From Algibacillus agarilyticus (lineage in GTDB: Bacteria; Pseudomonadota; Gammaproteobacteria; Enterobacterales; Alteromonadaceae), in NCBI RefSeq assembly GCF_003286125.1, contig NZ_QMED01000001.1, forward strand, positions 186,001 to 250,000: a stretch of 64,000 nt of DNA, in the 5' to 3' direction. The notes under the pieces are model-generated. The model saw only the letters and a program-made list of their open reading frames with translations. It ran no database searches and was not told the origin of the DNA. This document shows, one piece after another, positions 9,186 through 17,962 of the stretch. The position numbers and the translations under genes are program-made. How positions within the stretch are numbered: the stretch's first letter is position 1; each line of letters opens with the position of its first letter.

Positions 9186-9195
9186 ATAGACGACT

Positions 9196-10266
9196 CTAGT
9201 GCATTAAGCTTTCTATTAATATATTTTTCAACATATCATCATTAATCGGCAAGATAAAATTACCCGCTCGACTTGGATCTAATTGACCCTTTATCGCATT
9301 AATTACTTGATCATTTGTCGCATATTGATTGACATAATCAATCAAGTTTAACGAATGTAACAGGTTTATAATACTATCGGCGAGTTTAGTCGAAAGCTTT
9401 AATTCATCACTTTTAACGTGCTTTAAAAGTGCAGCTAACGTAAAACTGCATGCTAACCCATGAGGCATACTAAATTTTAACGTTAACGGATAAGAAATTG
9501 CGTGAGCTAAAGCGGTTTTAGTTTGTGAAATAGCTAAACCAGCCAGTAAAGCACCGTATTGTAAATTCTCACGAGCAGTTAAATTTTCCGGTTCAGTCAA
9601 GGCAACCGGTAACCATTTGCAAATAAGGGCAATAGACTGCTCTGCAATATCTTGAGTGTTTGGGGTGCGATTAACATTCCAAATAGACTCTAAAGCATGT
9701 GATAAAGCATCAAGTGCCGAATAAAGCGTTTCAGTTTTAGGCAGCGTTAACGTTAGGGTTAGGTCATGAATAATATGATCCGCACAAACCCCATTTAACG
9801 AAAGCTTAGTTTGGCTTTCTGAATCCCAAATGGTAGCAAATGGCGTGACTTCAGACCCCGTACCGGATGTTGTCGGTATACAAATTAAATTTAAATGATC
9901 AGGTTCGGTTAATGCTGCGTTATTTAATGCTTGTGCTAACGAAACGTGCAAGTTTAATAATGAATAACTTAAGGCTTTAGCACTGTCCATCACACTGCCG
10001 CCGCCTAGGGCAATTACATCAGTAAAATGGGTATTATGATGTTCTTCATGTAATTGATTTAATAAGGTCAGTTCAGGGTTTGCTTTAACGGGTTGGCAAA
10101 TCGTTAATTCAACGGCAGGTCTTAGTTGGCCCAATTGTTTACCTATATTATCTGCATGCCCACGTGTGATAAAACTTGAACTTGTAACCAGAAGTACTTT
10201 ATCCCCAGTTAACATATTAGGTATTTCAGTCAAGTAGTTTTGAGTTTTAACAAGTGCTTGGTTCAT
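9196..10266 (-). CDS. Iron-containing alcohol dehydrogenase, probable phosphonoacetaldehyde reductase
   Basis: 356 aa, group III (Fe-type) alcohol dehydrogenase. ALGGGSVMDSAK (residues 86-97) is the NAD(P) loop and PTTSGTGSE (131-139) the conserved phosphate-binding segment. Candidate metal ligands are D186, H190, H255 and H269. It follows phosphonopyruvate decarboxylase, so by analogy with FomC/PhpC it should reduce phosphonoacetaldehyde to 2-hydroxyethylphosphonate. No aminoethylphosphonate transaminase of the PhnW type is next to it, which favours the hydroxy product. A 79-bp gap separates it from the decarboxylase gene. Confidence 0.85.
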   Translation of the reverse strand: MNQALVKTQNYLTEIPNMLTGDKVLLVTSSSFITRGHADNIGKQLGQLRPAVELTICQPVKANPELTLLNQLHEEHHNTHFTDVIALGGGSVMDSAKALSYSLLNLHVSLAQALNNAALTEPDHLNLICIPTTSGTGSEVTPFATIWDSESQTKLSLNGVCADHIIHDLTLTLTLPKTETLYSALDALSHALESIWNVNRTPNTQDIAEQSIALICKWLPVALTEPENLTARENLQYGALLAGLAISQTKTALAHAISYPLTLKFSMPHGLACSFTLAALLKHVKSDELKLSTKLADSIINLLHSLNLIDYVNQYATNDQVINAIKGQLDPSRAGNFILPINDDMLKNILIESLMH

Positions 10267-10345
10267 TAATTCAAAGCCTATATATGGGCGCTAGATTACT
10301 TTTGACGGTGATAGATTCTCTGCCTACAAGCGTATGGTAGTCAAT

Positions 10346-11461
10346 TTAGTTCAACGCGTGCTGCATAAATGCTTTTTTATTTTCGATAGGTGAATTCGTT
10401 GGTCGCCCTAAATCTGATCGCGAACCTGCATTAATTTTAATTTCTATTAAATGAGTACCCGCTTGAGTCACTATAGGCCAAGCGTTAATTAAATCAGCTA
10501 GCGTTTCAATACAAGTAGCCGTTTTATATCCGCAAGCATTAGCTATTGCCACAATATTAATTTCATTAGCAACGGTTAGCTGACCACCAACAGATTCATG
10601 GCAACCATTATTTAACACGACATGTGTTAAGTTATTTAAACCTTGTTGCGCAATAACAGGCATCGCCCCCATATGCATTAATAATGAACCATCACCATCT
10701 AATGCAAATACTTTTTTATCGGGTTGCGCTTTAGCAACACCCATTGCAATAGATGCCGTATGCCCCATCGCCCCAACCGTTAAAAAATCATTATTGGGTT
10801 GTTTTTTAGCTCGTCTTAATTCAAAAACCTCTCGCGATGTTTTACCCGTTGTAGAAACAACAAGCCCATCCGATGGAATTAAATCAAGCAATGTTTCCAG
10901 TATTTGTTCTCTGTTTAACGTATATTGATGAGGTTGTTGTAGCGCTTTCACGTCAGAAAATGTTCCTTTTTTGACCAGTAGCGCGACAGGTTTATTCAAA
11001 TGATGCATTTTATTAATTAATGCTGGCAAAGATAAATAAAGGTTTGAACTTTGATCAATAATCATATAATCAATGTCTAATAAGGCCAGTTGCTCTTCCG
11101 TTATAACACCTTGCTTAACATGCTGTGGCTCATCTTTAACGCCCGCCTCACCTCGCCAACCAATAACTAATAACATAGGTATACTATAAACAGCTTCGTC
11201 TGCTAACGATGCAAGAGGATTGACAGCGTTACCCAAACCTGAGTTTTGCATGTAAACCACAGCGGGTTTACCAGAGCCCAAGTAATGGCCACAAGCCAAT
11301 GAAATGGCATTACCTTCGTTTGCCGTAATAACATGGCTCGATTTTGGGTATTCATTATCAATATAAGCGCAAAGCGATTTAAGTAACGAATCAGGCACCC
11401 CGGTAAAAAAACGTAAACCTAAAGTATCTAATTGTTGGCAAAATTTAGCAGGCGATATCAT
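10346..11461 (-). CDS. ppd: Phosphonopyruvate decarboxylase (thiamine diphosphate-dependent)
   Basis: 371 aa, the usual length for Ppd/AepY/Fom2. The N-terminus is typical (FTGVPDSLLKSL, then ITANEGNAISLA with Glu49 placed as the ThDP-activating Glu). The ThDP/Mg motif runs from GDGS at 256-259 to NN at 284-285. The enzyme decarboxylates phosphonopyruvate to phosphonoacetaldehyde, which pulls the unfavourable PEP mutase equilibrium forward. Its ATG overlaps the pepM stop by one base (TAATG), so the two steps are translationally coupled. Confidence 0.93.
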   Translation of the reverse strand: MISPAKFCQQLDTLGLRFFTGVPDSLLKSLCAYIDNEYPKSSHVITANEGNAISLACGHYLGSGKPAVVYMQNSGLGNAVNPLASLADEAVYSIPMLLVIGWRGEAGVKDEPQHVKQGVITEEQLALLDIDYMIIDQSSNLYLSLPALINKMHHLNKPVALLVKKGTFSDVKALQQPHQYTLNREQILETLLDLIPSDGLVVSTTGKTSREVFELRRAKKQPNNDFLTVGAMGHTASIAMGVAKAQPDKKVFALDGDGSLLMHMGAMPVIAQQGLNNLTHVVLNNGCHESVGGQLTVANEINIVAIANACGYKTATCIETLADLINAWPIVTQAGTHLIEIKINAGSRSDLGRPTNSPIENKKAFMQHALN

Positions 11462-12759
11462 TATTTCCCGCCTGGTATCAATTCAAGAATTTGCTTAAGA
11501 GGCATCATTTTCCCATCCACTTCTTTGCTTCGCCCTTCTCGCAAAATAGATTCAGCCGTATTACACATAGCAGGGTAAGCGCTACGTAATAACTGATTAG
11601 CATAGATGACAACATTCACACCGTTTTCAATGAGTTCTGATTCATAAACAGAGTTATAGCTCGAAGGTACGGCGACTAATGTTTTTCTGTTTGCAAGTTG
11701 ATTGTAACGCCGGCAGAATTCAAATATTTCATCGGGTGATTTTTCTCGACTGTGGATCATAATACCATCAGCACCAGCTTCTAAAAATGCTTCAGCTCGT
11801 GCCATCGCATCATCGATGCCTTTACCCAAAATTAAGCTTTCTATACGGGCAATGATCATAAAATCATTTGTGGCTTGCGCGTTTTTACCGGCGATTATTT
11901 TTTGACTAAAGGCTTCGATACTATCCTGAGTTTGAGCAACATCAGTCCCAAATAAAGAGTTCTTTTTAAGACCTGTTTTATCTTCAATAATCACCGCTGA
12001 TACACCTAGTCTTTCGAGTGTTTTAACGGTAAAAACAAAATGCTCGGTTTTACCGCCGGTATCTGCGTCATAAATAATTGGTTTAGTCGTTACTTCTAAC
12101 ACTTCATTTAACGTGCCCATACGAGATGATACATCTACTGCTTCAATATCGGGTTTACCTTTTGCGGTTGAGTCCGTTAAGCTGCTGCCCCACATGCCAT
12201 CAAATTCTTTTGGCCCTTCTGGTGTATCAACCCGAGTATTCTCAATAATCAAGCCTGACAACGCATTATGAATATCTAAAAAACGTACAATAGGCTTAGC
12301 AGCTAATAAACGCTTTAAAGACTTTAAACGGATTTGTGGCGTTGTACCAATCTCTTTCATTGCTTTATGCAATTGAGTTGACGAAATACCTTGGGTGTAA
12401 GGCACTTCAATTAACTCGCCTCCCCATTGAGCAAGGCTATCAATCACTTTTTGACGCGTTTTTTGTTGCACGCCTTCACGCCAATCATCACCATGAACAA
12501 CATAGTCAGGCTTTAGCAATTCTAAATTTGGCACATAATCTAAAGTGGTTTGAGGGATAACTTTCGAAACCCCTTTGATTTGTTCAATAACCAACAAGCG
12601 CTGCTCAAACGTCATAAATGGAACTCGTTTATAACTCGCAATCGCTTTATCTGTTAATAAACCCACTGTTACTTCGCCTAATTTAGCCGCTTCTTTTAAA
12701 ATATTAAGGTGGCCAGGGTGGATCAAGTCAGCACTCATGCCAACGTAAACTTTTTTCAT
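11461..12759 (-). CDS. pepM: Bifunctional cytidylyltransferase-phosphoenolpyruvate mutase (Fom1-type fusion)
   Basis: 432 aa. Residues 1-135 are a nucleotidyltransferase of the glycerol-3-phosphate cytidylyltransferase type, with HPGH at 14-17 and the late motif GISSTQL at 124-130. Residues about 150-432 are PEP mutase: WGSSLTDS at 190-197, DADTGG at 231-236, and EDK (259-261) with N267-S268 giving the E-D-K-x5-N-S signature that separates true mutases from isocitrate-lyase relatives. Streptomyces Fom1 has the same order, and its N-terminal domain makes the CMP ester of 2-hydroxyethylphosphonate. One chain could therefore start and activate the phosphonate. It begins 49 bp after the upstream gene. 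Confidence 0.92.
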   Translation of the reverse strand: MKKVYVGMSADLIHPGHLNILKEAAKLGEVTVGLLTDKAIASYKRVPFMTFEQRLLVIEQIKGVSKVIPQTTLDYVPNLELLKPDYVVHGDDWREGVQQKTRQKVIDSLAQWGGELIEVPYTQGISSTQLHKAMKEIGTTPQIRLKSLKRLLAAKPIVRFLDIHNALSGLIIENTRVDTPEGPKEFDGMWGSSLTDSTAKGKPDIEAVDVSSRMGTLNEVLEVTTKPIIYDADTGGKTEHFVFTVKTLERLGVSAVIIEDKTGLKKNSLFGTDVAQTQDSIEAFSQKIIAGKNAQATNDFMIIARIESLILGKGIDDAMARAEAFLEAGADGIMIHSREKSPDEIFEFCRRYNQLANRKTLVAVPSSYNSVYESELIENGVNVVIYANQLLRSAYPAMCNTAESILREGRSKEVDGKMMPLKQILELIPGGK

Positions 12760-12808
12760 TCTAATTTTCCAAAAAGGGAGTTAGTTAACGCAAATCAATA
12801 TTGGCAGT

Positions 12809-14446
12809 TCAATAAAAAACCGATTTATTAACAACAACAAATTTAGTTTTATCTACGCTAAATTTTTCTTGCAACTCTTCAATGATTTGAACTTCTCTAT
12901 ATTTAGGCGTAACGACAAGATAATCAAAATCAATATTGTGAATGCTATCGGAATGTAATACTCGAATACCATTTAATGTTCTGTTTAATTCATTTTTATT
13001 ATCGAATATGCATTCAGTATTTTTAATATATGCCGGCAGGATATCTCTTGTTATGGAACCTGCACCATAAAAGGCTAATCGAGTACCTTTTCTGATCTTA
13101 ATATCATTCAAATCAGCATATGGATATATGCCTAAAATATTTACATACAGATATTTTCGGATCCACTTATAAACCTTAAAAAACGAGTAAACCCCTAATA
13201 TCACATTAAGGCTAACACGTTCACTTATTAAGCTTTTCTGAGATGTTAATGTAGAGCAACTATTTTGGGGATCCGGTTGATCTTGATAATTAGGTTTATA
13301 GAAATTAGGCACCAACTTATTATCTTCTTTTAAAAGATTCAGCATGTGATCAGTTTCTTGTTTTAAAATTTCAAAAGAATCTTCTTGCCAAACATATTTT
13401 TGATATTTTGTAGCACCATGCCAGTTGTCACCTAACGTTAATCGATTGGTTTTTTCTAAAAAATCAGCCGACGCAACAAATGCATCATCAGTTATAATTT
13501 TAAAATTAATATACGCTGTTTTATTTGAAAAGATGGAAACAACATTAACACCATTCGATACAAATAAATTAAGAGTAGCTTCTTGATGTAAAGCAGCTCG
13601 AAAAGCAAGATTACCAACAGCTTCATTACAGTAGATAACATTTTTACCCGTGATAGCATCTGCATCATACAGTGAATAAAAATCGGTCAGAATAATAAAA
13701 ATAAACTCATCTTGCTTTTCATACGAGGTAACTAACGCCTGCCATGCCGATATATTACTATTACGACTGCTATCAATGGTCGTTTCTCTCAATGTGATCG
13801 TGATAGGAATACGAGGTTTAGCGTACTTTTTTAACCATCTCCTAGCAAGTTGAACTTGCCCATTGGGTGCTTTCAGGCAATTATAGCTAAGATCTTGTTC
13901 GGAAAAATGAGTAAAAGATAACACTTGGTAGCTAAGAGGACGTACTAAACCCAGCTGCCTTTCAAATGGTTGAGAAGGGTTATAATCAATGGGAAATAGT
14001 ACATTGGTTTTTTCTAATGCTTTTATTACCGTGATCGCCTGATTTCGATTATCTAATAATAATACCGAACCAATAAAATCGAATAATTTAGTATATTCAA
14101 GCGCTAAATTATGTATAAGCTGTTTGTAATTTGACTGATTAATACGACTTTCGTAGTGAGGGTTAGCGGGATAAACTTCATCCGTAACCAATATAATATC
14201 AATTTTATGCAAGCCTAAACGACGACGCTCAACTTCCGCATTTATAATAAATACAGCAATATCAGATGTATATGGCAGCTCAGCAAAGTCATAAATCGCA
14301 ATTAATCGAGTTCCATTATATGACTCAGCTTTTTGTTTATTTATTAATTTTTTTTTATTATTTAATTCAGATATAAACCTATCATAATTAACCGGCTGAT
14401 TAAGATACTGACAAACTGTTTTGATTTGATTGATTGGTATATTCAT
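12809..14446 (-). CDS. Large protein of unknown function with C-terminal Rossmann-like domain
   Basis: 545 aa; I do not recognise the main part. The central region (about residues 205-335) has alternating strand-like segments (ITITLRETTID, EFIFIILTDF, LNLFVSNGVNVVSIF) suggestive of a GT-B-like or nucleotide-binding fold. This is a weak impression, not an assignment. Residues about 460-540 are clearer: RLAFYGAGSITRDIL, CIFDNKNE and FDYLVVTPKYREVQII match the small Rossmann-like domain on four other island proteins, here at the C-terminus. It sits just upstream of the phosphonate genes, 23 bp after the methyltransferase gene, so a role in building or attaching the phosphonate-bearing unit is possible. 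Confidence 0.5.
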   Translation of the reverse strand: MNIPINQIKTVCQYLNQPVNYDRFISELNNKKKLINKQKAESYNGTRLIAIYDFAELPYTSDIAVFIINAEVERRRLGLHKIDIILVTDEVYPANPHYESRINQSNYKQLIHNLALEYTKLFDFIGSVLLLDNRNQAITVIKALEKTNVLFPIDYNPSQPFERQLGLVRPLSYQVLSFTHFSEQDLSYNCLKAPNGQVQLARRWLKKYAKPRIPITITLRETTIDSSRNSNISAWQALVTSYEKQDEFIFIILTDFYSLYDADAITGKNVIYCNEAVGNLAFRAALHQEATLNLFVSNGVNVVSIFSNKTAYINFKIITDDAFVASADFLEKTNRLTLGDNWHGATKYQKYVWQEDSFEILKQETDHMLNLLKEDNKLVPNFYKPNYQDQPDPQNSCSTLTSQKSLISERVSLNVILGVYSFFKVYKWIRKYLYVNILGIYPYADLNDIKIRKGTRLAFYGAGSITRDILPAYIKNTECIFDNKNELNRTLNGIRVLHSDSIHNIDFDYLVVTPKYREVQIIEELQEKFSVDKTKFVVVNKSVFY

Positions 14447-14469
14447 TGCTCGCTCTATTATTTATCGTA

Positions 14470-15294
14470 TCACTTTTGAGCTAGTACGATATATTCACCA
14501 TGATCATCAACAGCAGCACCTACACACCATGAATCAAAAATTTGAATTGAACGAAAACCCATATTGGTTAATAGCTGTGTAATAGTTTCACGAGAGTACG
14601 GTCTTAGGATATTCTTAAAACATGATCGTTCATTTGAATTCCGCTTTAAAAAAGTCTTATTCCAAACCAGATCATTTGTAGAATCAACTGTGACATCACA
14701 TAAAATATACTCAAAAGGGTCTGAATCAGGGAACTCTTTCCATGTATTTAATTGACCATTGCACAGTTCTAGTTGCTCTTTCACATTTTTAAAGTCCCAT
14801 AATTCAAGAATTAAGAATCCACCATCACTTAATGAATCATAACACCACTTAAGAGTATCGCTTTGTGCAGATTGACTAATAGGAGCGATCAGTTGCAAAA
14901 CAATATCAACCCCCATGATCAAGTCAAGATTACTTAAAGGTTTAATATCAAATAAGTTTTTATTAATGTTAGTTACTTTGACACTTTCAATATAAAGCCT
15001 AAATTTTTCAGCAAAATCATAGCGAGATTGACTAATTTCAATACCTAATGCCTCTGTAACTAAGCCTTCTTTTTCAAGTTTATATAATAATTTACTATTA
15101 CCTGAACCGATCTCACATACACGTCCTGACCACTGAGTAGTAATGCAGCGTTCTTTAATAAAAGTAATATGCTTATCACAGCTAGCTAATTTATCATCAC
15201 AATAGGATTGAAAACGAGCTTCAGTAAAATTAGTTAATAATTCAACATCTTCATATGCAGTTAAATTAACATGTTTGTTATCCGTTAATTCCAT
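14470..15294 (-). CDS. Class I SAM-dependent methyltransferase
   Basis: 274 aa. Residues about 55-70 (GRVCEIGSGNSKLLYKL) are motif I and GIEISQSR follows as motif II. LDLIMGVDIVLQLIAP is the post-II region, where a small-molecule methyltransferase would normally show a D-x-x-x-x-x-D strand. YDSLSDGGFLILELWDF is the late motif. The substrate is unknown. It is located between the B12-radical-SAM gene and the unknown gene upstream of pepM, so it may act on a sugar or on a phosphonate intermediate; the sequence does not decide. No transmembrane segment is visible. Confidence 0.75.
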   Translation of the reverse strand: MELTDNKHVNLTAYEDVELLTNFTEARFQSYCDDKLASCDKHITFIKERCITTQWSGRVCEIGSGNSKLLYKLEKEGLVTEALGIEISQSRYDFAEKFRLYIESVKVTNINKNLFDIKPLSNLDLIMGVDIVLQLIAPISQSAQSDTLKWCYDSLSDGGFLILELWDFKNVKEQLELCNGQLNTWKEFPDSDPFEYILCDVTVDSTNDLVWNKTFLKRNSNERSCFKNILRPYSRETITQLLTNMGFRSIQIFDSWCVGAAVDDHGEYIVLAQK

Positions 15295-15321
15295 ATAAGT
15301 ATCAACCTAATTGTATCAGCC

Positions 15322-17028
15322 TTATGCACCTCTAATTCCTTGAGTGTGAGGAACAAAATTAGCATCATCGTCTTTGAAATACATGTTCTTAAAAATACTT
15401 TTTTCTTGTTCAACCATTTCTTTATGATAAGCGGTGATTAGCTCTTCATTTGCATCATATAAAGACTTATAAAAAGTATCGTTGTTCATTTCGGTGAAAT
15501 TTACAGTCATTAAATCGGGGTTTCGAGAAAGTTGGAAAAAGTCTTCATGATCTCTCAACAGCCCATTTTTTAATGCATATTCATAAAGAGGGGAACCGGG
15601 ATATGGGGTTACCGGTCGCAACAAGCGATACTCATCAGGTTTACAATCCAATAAGATTTTAACAGTCTTTTTAATAGACTCTTCAGTTTCCCCGATATTC
15701 CCAAACATGCAAGGAAGCGACACATCCATACCTGCTTCTTGTGTAAACCGAACACCTTCCCTGATCATTTCTTCACTTGTCTTTTTATTCATCAATTCAA
15801 GCGCTTTTGTATCACCTGATTCCAGCCCATATAAAATTTGACGGCAACCTGCAGCGGCCATTATTTCAGCTATATCTTGATCAACAATATTAAAACGCCC
15901 TGTTGTTGCCCAAGTAACCCTTGGTATATCGCCTGAATCCATAGCTTTGATCATGTTTTCACAAAATTGCCTAACATGGGATTTACTGGTCATAAATAAT
16001 TCATCTGAAAACCCAAAATCAGTGACATTGTAACGATCATTTAAGAGGTGCATTTCCCCTAGAAAATCATCAAATGGGCGATGTCGATGACCCGTTTCTA
16101 GCCTATAACAAAAATTACATACATAAGGGCAGCCGCGACTAGATAATATAACGAAAAAATTACGTCCCTTGTGGTAACCCGTATTTTGATATTGAACGTA
16201 TTTTTCAATTGGATATAAATGATAGGCAGGCCAAGGAATGGTCTTAATATCAGGAACGGGCTCTCGTTTTTTACTCACAAATATTTCATTACCATCTCTA
16301 AAAGATATTGAAGGTAAATCATGAATATCTTCACCACAAACAAGTGCGTTTAATAAATTAAGCATTGAGTTTTCTGCTTCACCAGAAATACCGTAATCGG
16401 CCCCTGTTTTAGCTAAATAAAAGCCAGGTAAAGGAGTAAAACCATTTCCCCCTAAAATAATTTTTGAGTGCGGCGAAACAGCACGGATAGCTTTACAATG
16501 TTCTATACAATCATGTATATAATTTGATAAGTAACCTATACCAATAAAATCAAACGGCTCTCTTTCAAGCAGGAACTTCTCTAAGTCTTTTGGTCCAAGG
16601 TGATAACAAGTTCCATGAAAAACCTCTACATAGTAATCATTTTGTTCAAGAACAGCAGCTAAATAGGCAGGTCCCGATGTAAAATTTGGCATTTGATCAT
16701 ATTGATCCATGGTCACAAATAATACACGTGCTCTTTTTTCATTTTGTTTAAGAGATTTAAGTGAATACTCTCTAGGGCCTTTTGTTGCTCTAAAGCTATC
16801 CCCTTCGTAATTAATTTTAATTCTAAGATTAGGATCACTTTTGCGCTTTGATTCATCAACAGAATATTGTTGTTTATCCATTTCAGGGTCATAAGAATCA
16901 ACCGCAAATCCGGGATTCCTTAGATCTTGTTGTCCTGCATCTTCTTTTGTATCTTCTTTTTTGTCTTCTATTTTATTTTTATCAAAAGGATTAGGGTTTG
17001 GATCATATAGATTCTGCTTAATCGCCAT
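15322..17028 (-). CDS. Cobalamin-binding radical SAM enzyme
   Basis: 568 aa. Residues about 1-95 are a charged extension (PNPNPFDKNKIEDKKEDT and on), not usual for the family. Residues about 100-235 resemble the B12-binding domain (ARVLFVTMDQY, FIGIGYLSNY, KIILGGNG), although the classical D-x-H-x-x-G cobalamin His motif is not evident. The radical SAM cluster motif is C300-PYV-C304-NF-C307. Family members methylate unreactive carbons or rearrange rings. Fom3, of this class, methylates CMP-hydroxyethylphosphonate in fosfomycin synthesis. A related reaction here is attractive given the Fom1-type gene but unproven; methylating a sugar carbon is the alternative. Confidence 0.85.
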   Translation of the reverse strand: MAIKQNLYDPNPNPFDKNKIEDKKEDTKEDAGQQDLRNPGFAVDSYDPEMDKQQYSVDESKRKSDPNLRIKINYEGDSFRATKGPREYSLKSLKQNEKRARVLFVTMDQYDQMPNFTSGPAYLAAVLEQNDYYVEVFHGTCYHLGPKDLEKFLLEREPFDFIGIGYLSNYIHDCIEHCKAIRAVSPHSKIILGGNGFTPLPGFYLAKTGADYGISGEAENSMLNLLNALVCGEDIHDLPSISFRDGNEIFVSKKREPVPDIKTIPWPAYHLYPIEKYVQYQNTGYHKGRNFFVILSSRGCPYVCNFCYRLETGHRHRPFDDFLGEMHLLNDRYNVTDFGFSDELFMTSKSHVRQFCENMIKAMDSGDIPRVTWATTGRFNIVDQDIAEIMAAAGCRQILYGLESGDTKALELMNKKTSEEMIREGVRFTQEAGMDVSLPCMFGNIGETEESIKKTVKILLDCKPDEYRLLRPVTPYPGSPLYEYALKNGLLRDHEDFFQLSRNPDLMTVNFTEMNNDTFYKSLYDANEELITAYHKEMVEQEKSIFKNMYFKDDDANFVPHTQGIRGA

Positions 17029-17124
17029 TTAAATATCTCTTATTATCCTGCAATCAAATGTGAAAGCCAACCAGTGTTACTTTATTATCGGCCATAATGT
17101 ATTGTTCTTTAAATAAAATTATAC

Positions 17125-17961
17125 TCACCAAACACTTCTACCGCCTTCTACAGGAACTATAGAACCGTTCAAATAGCTCGAAGCATCACTTAACATCCAT
17201 ATTAATGTACCCTGATATTCATTTGCTTTAGCCATTCTCTTTAAAGGGATAAGATTTGACACTTTATCAATAAACTCGCTTGGTTGCCCATTTTCAATAC
17301 CGCCAGGGCACATTGCATTACAACGAACACCGTCTTCAGCCCAATAAGTAGCTAAATATCGTGTTAGGCCGATTAACCCAGCTTTAACAACTGAATAAGT
17401 GACAGGTTTAACCGATTGTAAATGCTTGGGTTTATTTGGATCAGCATATAGCCTTTGATCTGGCGCGATAAGCCCTAGGTCTGAAGAAATATTAACAATA
17501 GAACCACCATCTATATTTTCACTGATAAACACGCCGTAATATTTAGCGCAATTGAAGGCACCGGTTAATCCAACGGCAATATCTTGCTCCCAAATATTAA
17601 TTGGGAAATTTTCTAACCGAGAGAAATTTTCACTGTTATCCGTTTCAACTTTAGGGTTATTTGCCGCATTATTAATTAAGCCATTTATACAACCGAAATC
17701 AAGTTTAACTTGATTAGCATTATTTTTGACTTGTGTTTCATCGGTTATATCAACCTGATAGCCTTTACAATTTATATCATATTTCTGATTCAAACTATCG
17801 GCTAATAATTGTACCGCATTAAAATTTAAATCTAAAAGTATAGGAGTGCCACCGTATGCTGCAATTGCTTCAGCATGCATTTGACCTAGTAACCCTGCAG
17901 CACCAGTAATCACAATTACTTTTCCATCTAAACGAAACAGGCTATCTAAATTATCCGACAC
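17125..17961 (-). CDS. SDR oxidoreductase, PtmA-like (nonulosonate/flagellin modification type)
   Basis: 278 aa from a GTG at 17961. This start is preferred because it lies one base after the upstream SDR stop and has GGGAG about 9 bases before it; an ATG at 17991 would overlap that gene by 29 bp. Motifs are KVIVITGAAGLLGQMHA at the N-terminus, the NNAANNP segment, an active-site Ser in SIVNISSDLG, Y-x3-K in YSVVKAG, and the ending VEGGRSVW. The long insertion and RSVW tail resemble PtmA-type SDRs of legionaminic-acid clusters. It probably oxidises or reduces a sugar intermediate of the second nonulosonate; the exact step is unknown. Confidence 0.78.
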   Translation of the reverse strand: MSDNLDSLFRLDGKVIVITGAAGLLGQMHAEAIAAYGGTPILLDLNFNAVQLLADSLNQKYDINCKGYQVDITDETQVKNNANQVKLDFGCINGLINNAANNPKVETDNSENFSRLENFPINIWEQDIAVGLTGAFNCAKYYGVFISENIDGGSIVNISSDLGLIAPDQRLYADPNKPKHLQSVKPVTYSVVKAGLIGLTRYLATYWAEDGVRCNAMCPGGIENGQPSEFIDKVSNLIPLKRMAKANEYQGTLIWMLSDASSYLNGSIVPVEGGRSVW

Positions 17962-17962
17962 C

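Noticed and set aside
10267-10345. TTGACT box in the gap before the alcohol dehydrogenase gene as a promoter
   Set aside because: No acceptable -10 at 16-18 bases; an operon internal gap is the simpler explanation.
14341-14360. Run of eight T residues as a phase-variation tract
   Set aside because: Short run inside an A+T-rich gene encoding a Lys-rich stretch; no sign of frameshift.
9196-17028. A complete fosfomycin biosynthetic cluster
   Set aside because: Fom1-, Fom2- and FomC-like genes and a B12-radical-SAM gene are present, but no cupin-type HppE epoxidase or fosfomycin kinase is seen, and the LicD and glycan neighbours favour surface decoration.
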